Shown in pieces: positions 9,636 through 21,005 of a stretch of 64,000 nt of DNA (position 1 is the stretch's first letter; each line of letters opens with the position of its first letter). The stretch is from Rattus norvegicus (lineage: Eukaryota; Chordata; Mammalia; Rodentia; Muridae): NCBI RefSeq assembly GCF_036323735.1, contig NC_086036.1, positions 25,369,564 to 25,433,563 on the forward strand, written 5' to 3'. The position numbers and the translations under genes were made by a program. The notes under the pieces are model-generated. The model was not told the DNA's origin. It made no database searches and saw only the letters and a list, made by a program, of their open reading frames with translations.

Positions 9636-12602
9636 AACATACCCAAACTTATGGGACACAATGAAAGCTGTGCTAAGAGGAAAACTCATAGCGCTGAGTG
9701 CCTGCAGAAAGAAACAGGAAAGAGCATATGTCAGCAGCTTGACAGCACACCTAAAAGCTCTAGAACAAAAAGAAGCAAACACACTCAGGAGGAGTAGAAG
9801 GCAGGAAATAATCAAACTCAGAGCTGAAATCAACCAAGTAGAAACAAAAAGGACCATAGAAAGAATCAACAGAACCAAAAGTTGGTTCTTTGAGAAAATC
9901 AACAAGATAGATAAACCCTTAGCCAGACTAACGAGAGGACACAGAGAGTGTGTCCAAATTAACAAAACCAGAAACGAAAAGGGAGACATAACTACAGATT
10001 CAGAGGAAATTCAAAAAATCATTAGATCTTACTATAAAAGCCTATATTCAACAAAACTTGAAAATCTGCAGGAAATGGACAATTTCCTAGACAGATACCA
10101 GGTACCGAAGTTAAATCAGGAACAGATAAACCAGTTAAACAACCCCATAACTCCTAAGGAAATAGAAGCAGTCATTAAAGATCTCCCAACCAAAAAGAGC
10201 CCAGGTCCAGACGGGTTTAGTGCAGAATTCTCTCAGACCTTCATAGAAGACCTCATACCAATATTATCCAAACTATTCCACAAAATTGAAACAGATGGAT
10301 CACTACTGAAATCCTTCTATGAAGCCACAATTACTCTTATACCTAAACCACACAAAGACACAACAAAGAAAGAGAAATTCAGACCAATTTCCCTTATGAA
10401 TATCGACTCAAAAATGCTCAATAAAATTCTTGAAAACTGAATCCAAGAGCACATCAAAACAATCATCCACCATGATCAAGTAGGCTTCATCCCAGGCATG
10501 CAGGGATGGTTTAATATACGGAAAACCATCAACGTGATCCATTATATAAACAAACTGAAAGAACAAAACCACATGATCATTTCATTAGATGCTGAGAAAG
10601 CATTTGACAAAATTCAACACCCCTTCATGATAAAAGTCCTGGAAAGAGTAGGAATTCAAGGCCCATAGCTAAACATAGTAAAAGCCATATACAGCAAACC
10701 AGTTGCTAGCATTAAACTAAATGGAGAGAAACTTGAAGCAATCCCACTAAAATCAGGGACTAGACAAGGCTGCCCACTCTCTCCCTACTTATTCAATATA
10801 GTTCTTGAAGTTCTAGCCAGAGCAATCAGACAACAAAAGGAGGTCAAGGGGATACAGATCAGAAAAGAAGAAGTCAAAATATCACTATTTGAAGATGATA
10901 TGATAGTATATTTAAGTGATCCCAAAAGTTCCACCAGAGAACTACTCAAGCTGATAAACAACTTCAGCAAAGTGGCTGGGTATAAAATTAACTCAAATAA
11001 ATCAGTAGCCTTCCTCTACACAAAAGAGAAACAAATTAGGGAAACGACACCCTTCATAATAGACCCAAATAATATAAAGTACCTCAGTGTGACTTTAACC
11101 AAGCAAGTAAAAGATTTGTACAATAAGAACTTCAAGACTCTGAAGAAAGAAATTGAAGAAGACCTCAGAAGATAGAAAGATCTCCCATGCTCATGGATTG
11201 GCAGGATTAATATAGTAAAAATGGCCATTTTACCAAAAGCGATCTACAGATTCAATGCAATCCCCATCAAAATACCAATCCAATTCTTCAAAGAGTTAGA
11301 CAGAACAATTTGCAAATTCATCTGGAATAACAAAAAACCAGGATAGCTAAAACTATCCTCAACAATAAAAGGACTTCAGGGGGAATCACTATCCCTGAAC
11401 TCAAGCAGTATTACAGAGCAATAGTGATAAAAACTGCATGGTATTGGTACAGAGACAGACAGATAGACTAATGGAATAGAATTGAAGACCCAGAAATGAA
11501 CCCACACACCTATGGTCACTTGATTTTTGACAAAGGAGCCAAAACCATCCAATGGAAAAAAGATAGCATTTTCAGCAAATGGTGCTGGTTCAACTGGAGG
11601 TCAACATGTAGAAGAATGCAGATCGATCCATGCTTATCACCCTGTACAAAGCTTAAGTCCAAGTGGATCAAGGACCTCCACATCAAACCAGACACACTCA
11701 AACTAATAGAAGAAAAACTAGGGAAGCATCTGGAACACATGCGCACTGGAAAAAATTTCCTGAACAAAACACCAATGGCTTATGCTCTAAGATCAAGAAT
11801 CGACAAATGGGATCTCATAAAACTGCAAAGCTTCTGTAAGGCAAAGGACACTGTGGTTAGGACAAAACGGCAACCAACAGATTGGGAAAAGATCTTTACC
11901 AATCCTACAACAGATAGAGGCCTTATATCCAAAATATACAAAGAACTCAAGAAGTTAGACCGCAGGGAGACAAATAACCCTATTAAAAAATGGGGTTCAG
12001 AGCTAAACAAAGAATTCACAGCTGAGGAATGCCGAATGGCTGAGAAACACCTAAAGAAATGTTCAACATCTTTAGTCATAGGGGAAATGCAAATCAAAAC
12101 AACCCTGAGATTTCACCTCACACCAGTGAGAATGGCTAAGATCAAAAACTCAGGTGACAGCAGATGCTGGAGAGGATGTGGAGAAAGAGGAACACTCCTC
12201 CATTGTTGGTGGGGTTGCAGACTGGTACAACCATTCTGGAAATCAGTCTGGAGGTTCCTCAGAAAATTGGACATTGAACTGCCTGAGGATCCAGCTATAC
12301 CTCTCTTGGGCATATACCCAAAAGATGCCCCAACATATAAAAAAGACACGTGCTCCACTATGTTCATAGCAGCCTTATTTATAATAGCCAGAAGCTGGAC
12401 AGAACCCAGATGCCCTTCAACAGAGGAATGGATACAGAAAATGTGTTACATCTACACAATGGAATATTACTCAGCTATCAAAAACAATGACTTTATGAAA
12501 TTCGTAGGCAAATGGTTGGAACTGGAAAATATCATCCTGAGTGAGGTAACCCAATCACAGAAAAACACGCATGGTATGCACTCATTTATAAGTGGCTATT
12601 AG
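9636..12602 (+). pseudogene. L1 ORF2 remnant (copy 2), RT and C-terminal domains, broken
   Basis: The frame is open from the truncation point: 'WDTMKAVLRGKL...' then the Arg-rich linker, 'SWFFEKINKIDKPLARL', then RT motifs. The latter include 'KKSPGPDGFSAEF', 'LIPKPHKD', 'FRPISLMNID', 'GFIPGMQGWFN', 'SLDAEKAFDKIQHP', 'TRQGCPLSPYLFN' and the catalytic box FEDD at about 10888-10899. Stops fall at 10438-10440 (consistent with CGA to TGA decay), 10666-10668, 11173-11175 (a Trp position) and 11469-11471 (a Gln position). One base is missing at about 11332-11340, shifting frame. A 12-bp in-frame loss near 11031 lies at the repeat gagaaacaa. The last 368 residues (11496-12602) are open and retain the C-x3-C-x7-H-x4-C knuckle. 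It is non-functional. Confidence 0.95.
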
Positions 12603-12687
12603 CCCAAATGCTTGAATTACCCTAGATGCCTAGAACAAATGAAACTCAAGACGGATGATCAAAATGTGAATGCTTCACTCCTTCTTT

Positions 12688-12820
12688 AAAAGGGGAACAG
12701 CCAAAGTCTTTGCTGGGGATTTAGCTCAGTGGTAGAGCGCTTACCTAGGAAGCGCAAGGCCCTGGGTTCGGTCCCCAGCTCCGGAAAAAAAAAAAAAAAA
12801 CCAAAAATAAAAGGGGAACA
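12688..12820 (+). mobile_element. ID: ID SINE inserted in the 3' UTR of L1 copy 2
   Basis: A tRNA-Ala-like ID body (about 12712-12784) carries an A box (tagctcagtggtagagcgc) and a B box (ggttcggtccc), the internal RNA polymerase III promoter. An A tail follows (12785-12800). TSD aaaaggggaaca occurs at 12688-12699 and 12809-12820 (a leading T is also shared). Twelve bases (12700-12711) between the left TSD and the ID body belong neither to L1 nor to the usual ID start. It inserted after L1 copy 2, because it splits its 3' UTR. Confidence 0.95.
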
Positions 12821-13296
12821 AGAATACCCTTGGCAGGGAATAGAGAGGCAAAGATTAAAACAGAGACTGAAGGAACACCCACTCAGAGCCTGCCCCACAT
12901 GTGGCCCAGACATATACAGCCACCCAATTAGACAAGATGGATGAAGCAAAGAAGTGCAGACCGACAGGAGCCGGATGTAGATCTCTCCTGAGAGACACAG
13001 CCAGAATACAGCAAACACAGAGGCGAATGCCAGCAGCAAACCACTGAACTGAGAATAGGACTCCCGTTGAAGGAATCAGAGAAAGAACTGGAAGAGCTTG
13101 AAGGGGCTCGAGACCCCATATGTACAACAATGCCAAGCAACCAGAGCTTCCAGGGACTAAGCCACTACCTAAAGACTATACATGGACTGACCCTGGACTC
13201 TGACCTCATAGGTAGCAGTGAATATCCTAGTAAGAGCACCAGTGGAAGGGGAAGCCCTGGGTCCTGCTAAGACTGAATCCCCAGTGAACTAGACTG

Positions 13297-13372
13297 TTGG
13301 GGGGAGGGCAGCAATGGGGGGAGGATGGGGAGGGGAACACCCATAAGGAAGGGGAGGGGGGAGGGGGATGTT
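13297..13372 (+). repeat. G-rich polypurine tract of the L1 3' UTR
   Basis: Repeated runs of 4-6 G separated by short spacers give G-quadruplex potential on the plus strand. The reverse complement lies in copy 1 at about 405-475. A G-rich polypurine tract is a known feature of rodent L1 3' UTRs. Confidence 0.85.
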
Positions 13373-13452
13373 TGCCCGGAAACCGGGAAAGGGAATAACA
13401 CTCGAAATGTATATAAGAAATACTCAAGTTAATAAAAAAAATTAGTAACCTC

Positions 13453-14240
13453 TTTCCCCAGGCAAATTATGCGTTGGTTCTTGTGCTGCTGTGAAACCCT
13501 TTGTAGAGTGGTCGGCCAGGAAAGGGCTAAGGAAGAACTTGAGATGAGCTGAGAACAAGAGAAAAGGAGGGTGTGTGCGTTGCCCTGTTACAAGCATGGG
13601 CAGACAGATGCTACTGGAATTGAGTCAGAGCAGTGGTAGCATAGAGGATCAGACCCACACAGTAGAGTAGAAAAGTCAAATGGAAACATCCCATCTTGGA
13701 ACCCTGGGGCTATAGATGAATGTATGGAAACTATATGTTGCCTTAGGGAAACGGAGACCACACACAAGAACAAAATGCAAGCAGGTCAGTGATTTCAACA
13801 CAGAATACAACATGTATAAATTCACTATTACCTCACTTAGGCGAAAGGGTGTAACTATAGCTCAAACAATTTAGACCATGACAGAAAAATACCAGAAGCA
13901 AAAGTCAAGGACAAGTGCATATTGAGAGAGACACTGGTGACAGAAGGTCCCGTTTTACCCATGACCCAGTAGATGCAATTTAAATGGAGATACTCTTTCC
14001 TACCTGTCACACTCCTGAGAAACTTGACAGTACAGAGGCAGGAGACTCTCGCTCACCGCTGCTAGGAGTGCAGGTTCTGTAGAATTCCACAACTGCTCGG
14101 CTGGGTCAATGCTCCAAAGACATTCAGTCTCCAAACCAGTAACTTCATGTTGAAATTTTACCTTAAAGTGAAAATAAGAACAATGCGATGAAATTTAAAA
14201 ATGAACTTGTATTATACAACAGAATTATAACAAAACTAAG

Positions 14241-14243
<3 letters not shown>
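13453..14243. other. No gene or repeat recognised
   Basis: Unique-looking flank following the right TSD. Short frames only. Confidence 0.4.
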
Positions 14244-14296
<53 letters not shown>

Positions 14297-14302
14297 GTGT
14301 GT

Positions 14303-14354
<52 letters not shown>
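14244..14354. repeat. Compound (CT)n(GT)n microsatellite
   Basis: About 20 CT units switch directly into about 35 GT units with two small interruptions. A polypyrimidine tract abuts a Z-DNA-prone alternating tract. Confidence 0.98.
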
Positions 14355-14356
<2 letters not shown>

Positions 14357-15026
14357 GTTAGAGATCAACTTTGGATGTCATTCTGCAGAAGGCTTCCACC
14401 TTGATTTTTGAAAGAGGATCTCCCTGTGGGGCTTGAAACTCACCAGTTGGGTTTGGATGGCTGGTCAGAGAACCTCAGAGGTCCACCCATCTCTGCTTCC
14501 TCAGCAGTGAATTTATAAGCACATACAAAATGGCATGTCTGCCTTTGTATGTGAGCAGAAGAGATTGATCTCAGATCCTTGTGTCTTTGTGGAAAGTGTT
14601 GTAAAATGGGGTTTGACAGATGTACCCTGTAGTATTTGAGGATCAAATGTTACAAGGATTACAATTAACTTGTAATATTTGAGTAGATAAATAGATAAGC
14701 AAAAGAATAAATAAATGTTATGTTTATTACACACAGAGAGAAATTACAAGCACATACTAAGAAATGAGACAGAGTATTAAAAAACGGTAAATCCAGGTTT
14801 CAGTTTGACTTGGAAAATATGTTCATGAGATGTGTTTTGCAGCCTGTTAATTACAGTGAACAATGATATTATGAATACTAGAAATTTGATAGGAAATTTT
14901 AAATTTTCTCACCACTGTATATACATATACATATATAGTGTGTTTTGTATATATAAACAATATATTTTTGTATTGTTAATATATAGTTTAGACTTGCCAA
15001 TATAATTGGTAAATGTAGATGAAATT
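14355..15026. other. No gene recognised; AT-rich
   Basis: Includes an AT-rich patch with TATA-like alternations at about 14920-14990. I see no exon signals. Confidence 0.4.
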
Positions 15027-15420
15027 CTTGGTAGTTAACTTTGATTGCCAAGTTGATTGGTTTGGAAGACACTCAAGATGTCAAACACCATGCACCTGAG
15101 GAAGCCATGAGGGTTCTCAGAGCTGGTCAGTCCATTGGAGCTCTGACCTAAGCATAGTCCAATGCACTGAGAGAGTCAAAATCTGAAGAGAATATTGGAA
15201 TACTTGTCAAAACTCTGGATGGTGAAGGCTGGTTACAGGAAGTAGGTCACAAGAGGTGTGTCTTTGAGGAGCCCTTCCAGTCTTTGTTCTTCCTGTCCTT
15301 CCTGAGAGGGACTGCCCTACTCTCCCACATCCTTCCCTCTGCAATGGAGCAAATCTTTGAAACTAGGACTAAAATCAACCCTCCACCTTCTTGAGTTGTT
15401 TATGTCAGGCTTTCTTTCAC
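15027..15420 (+). mobile_element. Degenerate rodent interspersed repeat
   Basis: The start 'tttgattgccaagttgatt' and the later 'ggactaaaatcaaccctcc...gttgtttatgtcagg' resemble an abundant rodent repeat whose family name I cannot give with certainty. Diverged and internally shortened. Confidence 0.5.
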
Positions 15421-16664
15421 TGTCCAAGAGAAGTAAGAGAGGGTACGTGAAGGCTGCTGTGATTCTTACCCTCCTTCAGTGAATTCGAAGCATCTCACAG
15501 AGAAGAACATGCCTAAAGGTCAAAAATACCTGAGTAACTGTTCTTGTCTTCTTCAGTTTACTTCAGGGTCAAAGAACACAGACACCCAGTGACACCCCCG
15601 AAAACAACTCAACTAAGTGTGTGCCCTCCTCGAATGTCTCTGTGCAGGCCGACAGCAGGAGATTCAGGTGGTTTTTAGACTCTGATCTAATCCTCACCCC
15701 TTCTCTCCTCACTCACGGATACAGCGCTCTTCCTTGTGGGCCCAGAGGTTAGAGCCGTATGTCGACACACTGTCAGGCTAAACATTTTTTGAAAGGGAGT
15801 GTGGAAAAGAAGAGAGCAAATAATAATTCCTCACCGAGAATCACTCAGTAGAATTGTTGTAGTATAATAGTTCTTAATGTAATGTAAGAAGGCTACCAAG
15901 CATCTAATAAAGCTTTCCAGCTGTGTTTTTAAAGGATTTGAACCAGCAACAGCAGCAGTTTACAATGGACCCCTGTGCTTCTGCCCCACAGGTGGGCTTA
16001 GAAGTGGATCTGGTGGCAGGCCTCGTAGGTGTGTGAGCAGTGGTTTTAGCAACATGCTGCTGGTCTGGGAAGGGCCTCCAAGCTCTGGCAGCTGTGCTCT
16101 GAGTCCGGCCATGGTCCTGTTCAGACCTCCAGGGACAGCCAGACGTGGTGTGGTTTTTGGCTTGTTGAGAGGGAACAGGCTGTGCTGGGGAATTCACAAC
16201 CTGGAAAGTCTATTGAAGAAAAATCCAGGCTGGCAAATTTTGATGTCTTCACAAGTCTGCATGTTAGGTAATTAAACCTCATTTATCTTTAAAATACTTT
16301 ACGTTTCTTACTATTGACTTCATCCTAAAAGTAACTTCCACATAAGCCCCCATCCCCTTTACTTGTTGACTCGGGGTTAACTGGGAAGGGGCTTAGTTTC
16401 TTCACTTCAAACTCTATTTCCGGGCAGCCTCTCTTAGAAGATGGAAGAAATAACTAACTTTATTTTGTCCCATCAGGTTATTCAATCATCGTTGAATAAC
16501 AAGCCTAACCTTTCTTTCAGATGTCTCTTAAGCATAAGTAATAGACATGAGGGAACGTTGCCTGGAAGCTACCAAACACTGAGTAAACGACAAAGATAAA
16601 GCGATTCAACCAATTTTGTCCCAATGTACGGTTCTTACGAAGCATCTCCATGCTGGTTTTTAAC
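15421..16664. other. No gene recognised
   Basis: Unique-looking sequence. A 97-residue minus frame at 15904-16197 is Thr/Ser/Pro-rich with no recognised domain or splice context. Confidence 0.4.
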
Positions 16665-16990
16665 TGAATATCTTTATTAATTCTTTGAGAATTTCATGAA
16701 TGCGTACAATTTATTTTGATACTGTTCACTCTTCTAACTCTTTCCATATCTTTCTCGACTTCATACCCTCTTCTATTTTTTTTTAAACATAACTCACTGA
16801 GTTCAATTTGTGCTGCCCACATACCACACAAGTGTGGGGCCACCCACATGGTCAACCTACCAAAAGCCAACTCACAAAGAAAGCTGACTCTCCCTCTCTT
16901 AGCAGCCATCCATGTCAGAACGCTCTCAGCCAGGGGTCGGAAACTGTGATGCTCTCCACACTTGAGGCAGGAGTGCTGATTGGCTTCACC
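16665..16990 (-). mobile_element. Old L1 (Lx-type) 3' UTR piece
   Basis: The minus-strand 3' UTR pattern 'attaattctttgagaatttcatgaatg' is followed by 'gagttcaatttgtgctgcccac', which recurs in Lx-type L1 3' ends (compare 28590-28610 and 62060-62085 on the plus strand). Confidence 0.65.
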
Positions 16991-17885
16991 TCACCTCTAT
17001 CAGAGCTGAGGCAGCCACAGATGCTGAGACCCCTGAACGCGCCTTGTCATGTCCAGAGGACAGTTTTAATCCAGTCCTCTGCTACCTCTGCCTCTTCCTA
17101 CATTGTCTCCAATTGTGCTTCTGCGGAAGGGTGTGTGATACCTACGCCCTGTTTATGGTTGAGCACTCCACAGACATCTGTTCACTGTACTTTGACCGGT
17201 TATGGGGTTCTGCATTAACCACCATTCAGGGCACGAAGTTTCTCTGACATCAGAGCTGCACTAACGGCACAGACATAAGTACTCACAGCACAGTTTATGC
17301 TAGCCTGTTCAGCAGAGTAATAGTAACCAGTTCATCCCGAGAACCTATGAGCTCCCCGCCATGGCTTTTTGGTCATATTTACAGTAAGCATTTCTTCCCA
17401 TAGAGTAAGCTTTAAATCCAATCAGAGAGCTGTTTCTCTGATAATATTCATGCCACTTGCACACATGGGCACATCTCGCCTGGCCATCATTATTGTAGCT
17501 CCCAGGTTCACAGCTGGGTGAGACTGCTGATGATATTTCCTTCCTAGCAGCCTGCAAGACACCTTCTGCTAATGTGTAACATCCCCAGCAGGAAGGAAGC
17601 TTTTTGATCAGTGGATAATAAAAGCTAATTTCTCCACTTTCTGTGGTATGTTCTATGTGGTAGCTTCAGTAACAGGGCTTTCTATTAAGTTTTGGTAGGC
17701 AATCATGAGCAATGGAAAAAGCCAGTATCAATAGTTTGGGGGTGGAGGGCACTCTAATCAATGATCAAAAGGCGGTATTTCACACTTGCCATTGGTCTTT
17801 TTATTTGGCAGTTTATGGCATTTTGGTTGAGGGTAATGCCTTATGTTCAGTAACTCTAGTTAAATTGTGCCCATGCACATGCCTC
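16991..17885. other. No gene recognised
   Basis: Unique-looking sequence with a 136-residue plus frame (16808-17218) that begins inside the L1 remnant. Not supported as coding. Confidence 0.4.
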
Positions 17886-17970
17886 TGTGTGTGTGTGTGT
17901 GCGCGCGTGTGTATGTGTGTGTGCGCACGTGTGTATGTGTGTGTGCATGTGTGTGTGCATGTGTGTGTGT
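17886..17970. repeat. (TG)n microsatellite with GC and CA interruptions
   Basis: An alternating purine-pyrimidine tract with gcgcgcg and gcatg variants. Z-DNA-prone. Confidence 0.95.
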
Positions 17971-19065
17971 GATGCTTATTAATTAGTAGATTTCCATATG
18001 GCTTCCTCCAGCCTTCTTAGCGTTAATTATTCTTCCCCTTTTTCTTCCCTCTCCTCCAACCCCCTTCCCACTTAAACCTCCTTCTCCATTCATTCCCTCC
18101 CTTAACTGTGGTCTACTATCTGTCTTCCCTTAAAATCTTTCACGAATACCCTTTCTAGTTTCCTGGTCATGTTGATTTTTTTAATAATGAAAATTTTACT
18201 TTTAAGGTAATATATTCTTAAAAAAGATTTTAGACTAAAAATAATAAAACACATAAATTAATTTTATTGGGTAAGTCTGACTGAAAATAGTTTGCTTAGA
18301 AGTTTTAAAGCAACTTAAGATTTCAGGAAAATTTTGGGAAAACTTAAAAATGTTTTGTATGCATATTTTATAACTTTATAAAAATTTCCATAGTAGATGA
18401 CAAAGACAAGTTGGCCTATCAACTCCATTAGGTAAAGAAGAAAAGATTATGTTTAAAGCAGGAAAGGGCTAATCACAGCAAAACCAACTTTTTACTCTCA
18501 ACTTTTAACTAAAGGAGATATGAACATGATTTTCTGTTGTGAGGAACACAGTTGACTTTCGCTTCTGCCTTGCAACCTCTCAGGAGCCCTGCGTTCATCT
18601 TTGTCTTTGGTCATGGGTACCTGGCTTTCCTGCCATTTGAAGCAAACGTCTCCTCTCATTGTCTACACTGGACATTCACTTAGCTGTAAGAATGCAATAA
18701 AAGTTTACTTCAGTGACACTCAAGAGCATGTTAGCTTCTCCTGTGAGGGCTGCCCTCTCAAATACTCTCCCAAGTTCATTGTAGCTGCTCTTCCTCCCCA
18801 CTCCCCATTGGACACTTCACTCAGGAGGATTACCTTAGGTAGGGTTGTGGCTTTACTTCCCTGCACAGTAGGAAACAGTTACTGTTGAAAACAAAAGCTA
18901 AGCCTCTCTTTTCTGCTGTGACAGTAAATGAGTCAAAACGGTTGAGTGTAGTTCATTGATTTAACATTGTGTCTTTTGTTTTGTAACTGAGAGTCGTCAC
19001 TTACCCCTGTCCCTCTTCATTGCTTGCTCCTTAATCCCTTGTCTTGATTTGGCTACAACTCTCTC

Positions 19066-19067
<2 letters not shown>
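17971..19067. other. No gene recognised; AT-rich
   Basis: C/T-rich patch at about 18020-18110, then strongly AT-rich sequence to 18450. The 95-residue frame at 18601 has no recognised similarity. Confidence 0.4.

Positions 19068-19118
<51 letters not shown>
19068..19118. repeat. (GT)n microsatellite
   Basis: About 25 pure GT units. Confidence 0.98.
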
Positions 19119-19120
<2 letters not shown>

Positions 19121-19814
19121 TATCATCCTGAAAAGCTTTTTGTAGGCTTACTTTGTTTCCATTAAATATTAAAATACAATCTCTTTTGAAGAAACCAGAA
19201 AATCAAATTAGCTTTAGTGTGCAGGACCACAGTGGGGCCTCCTGTGTCACATGACTTCCAGGGCATGAATTTTACAAATTGTCCGTCACTTCAGAGCCTG
19301 ACTCTCTTGCTTTCGGTGATTCCATGCATACTGAGTACATTGAGTCTTTATTTTTGTATAAAATTATTACCAAATTGTGTCAGCCCTGTACTTATGGTTC
19401 ATGACTGACAAGTGAGAATGAATGTTAGCTGAAATAATTCTTTTGAGTGTACCACAGGAGATGCATATTTATTGAAAATGACTTGCTAGTCTGGTCAATG
19501 TTCTGTAAATTAATTGAGAAAATTGATTCCTGGTGTTCAGTGGGGGAAAGTCTTCTGTGAAATAACAGAACCACATGTTGAGGAAACATTACCATGGAGT
19601 GGAGCCTTGGCTTCACTTACTTTTCCTCCTGGTCCCTCTAGGCCTGACTTCCTTTTGTCCCCAGGCTGCATTTCAAATGCCGCACTTCAGTCTCTCTCTG
19701 GCCGTTAATCTTTGCTGCCCTAAGCTTCTGCCTGCTGTTCTGTAAGACCTGACCTCTGGTTAATCCTGAATTTGCCGCTTTGATTACTACTGAACACCAT
19801 AGAGCAATTTTTAA
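19119..19814. other. No gene recognised
   Basis: Unique-looking sequence with short frames only. Confidence 0.4.
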
Positions 19815-20165
19815 ACGTATTTTTTTTATTACTTTTAATTTTATAGTCCAGTCATTGCCCCCTCCAGCTCCGCCCTCCCACAGTTCCTCATCCCATTCCT
19901 CCTCCCCCTGTCTTCAAGAGGATCCCCCTCCCTTCTCACTAAGCCTCAGTACACCCTCAAGAGGGTTAGGTGCCTCTTCTAGAAGAGGCTAGACCAGGCA
20001 GTCTTCTGCTGTACGTGTGTCAGGGGCCTTGGACCAGCTCGTGTATGCTGCCTGGTTGGTGGCTCAGTGTCTGAGAGATCTCAGGGGTCCTGGTTAGTTG
20101 AATCTGCTGCTCTTCCTACAGGGTCTCCCTCTGCTTCAGCTTCTTCCAGCCTTTCAGGGATTTAA
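19815..20165 (-). mobile_element. Old L1 (Lx-type) 3' UTR piece
   Basis: The poly(A) end is at left. It is followed by the C-rich tract and the blocks 'agggttaggtgcctcttct', 'gctgcctggttggtggctcag' and 'gtctgagagatctcagggg' typical of old rodent L1 3' UTRs read in reverse. Confidence 0.75.
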
Positions 20166-20306
20166 GTGCTAAAATATGTTCCATTTAAGCTTGTGGTTCA
20201 CTCCTCACTATTATTTCCTTTCAGACAAATCAAAATTGATTATTGGTTTTGATTCCTGTAACTGAGGTCTCACCTCACCTTCTGTTAAGAGAACTTTTCT
20301 GTCCCT

Positions 20307-20307
<1 letters not shown>
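20166..20307. other. Short unclassified spacer
   Basis: No feature recognised. Confidence 0.4.

Positions 20308-20342
<35 letters not shown>
20308..20342. repeat. (CA)n microsatellite
   Basis: About 17 pure CA units. Confidence 0.97.
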
Positions 20343-20345
<3 letters not shown>

Positions 20346-20759
20346 CTTGTGCACACATGTACACTCCCTGAGAAGTGACTATATCTGAATCTTTCTCTGG
20401 ATTTTCCTTAAGTCTCAGAGACTGACACGTTTCAGAGGACAATTTCACCAACTCCACAAGGATGTGCTTACCCAAACAGTCTGGAAATGTTCTGGAGTGA
20501 GGCAAACCTCTTGAGTGTTTATTCTCATATAGGTTGACATTAACAAAGCCTTTATTCAGAGAATTTATTGATAAATTGGAGATCAAATCTAGTTCTAATT
20601 TTTACTATTCTTAAATTATTAGGATTATCATGAAATATTTTGTTTCCTTCAGTGATGACTTAGAGGTTGATATGGTCTTCTCTCTCTCTCTCTTTTCCTC
20701 ACTGACTCCTGGTCCCTGAAAATCAATAACCAATACATAAAAGGCAAGTTCCACTTTTT
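20343..20759. other. No gene recognised
   Basis: AT-rich unique-looking sequence with a short TC run at about 20680-20694. Confidence 0.4.
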
Positions 20760-20773
20760 AAAAATTAGAAACT

Positions 20774-20991
20774 TACAGCTATACAGACGATTCAGCAGTT
20801 AAAAGCACTGGCAATTCTTCCAGAGGACCCAGGTCTGATTCCCTGCAACCTCATAGCAAGCCGTTCACAACCATCTGTAACCTCACTTCCGGGGGACCCA
20901 GGAGCCTCTTCTAGACTCTAACACCAGAAATATACACAGTATACAAATGCTGAGAAATCATGCACATAAAATACAACAATAAATCATTTTT
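20774..20991 (+). mobile_element. B2/B3-type SINE
   Basis: tRNA-derived head (gattcagcagttaaaagcac, cttccagaggacccagg), the middle 'acaaccatctgtaacctca' and an A/T-rich tail. Flanked by a 14-bp TSD aaaaattagaaact at 20760-20773 and 20992-21005. Confidence 0.88.
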
Positions 20992-21005
20992 AAAAATTAG
21001 AAACT

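Larger units (their letters stand above)
9636..13440 (+). mobile_element. L1: Young 5'-truncated L1 (copy 2), rat type
   Basis: This is a LINE-1 on the plus strand with 12-16 bp TSDs. It starts inside ORF2, between the endonuclease and RT domains, and runs through RT, the C-terminal domain (stop at 12600-12602), the 3' UTR and a short A tail at 13433-13440. The 3' UTR contains an ID SINE with its own TSD (12688-12820) and a G-rich polypurine tract at about 13297-13370. Copy 1 aligns to 10674-13432 on the opposite strand. There is no ORF1, endonuclease or promoter, so the copy cannot move by itself. Confidence 0.96.

Noticed and set aside
12712..12784. A functional tRNA gene
   Set aside because: A and B boxes are present, but the body is the ID SINE: A tail and TSD are present and cloverleaf pairing is not maintained. 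The same applies to the other three ID copies.
12729..12944. 71-aa frame over the ID element and L1 3' UTR
   Set aside because: Chance frame across two mobile elements; its poly-Lys comes from the ID tail.
16808..17218. 136-aa plus-strand frame
   Set aside because: It begins inside an L1 3' UTR remnant in antisense; no domain.
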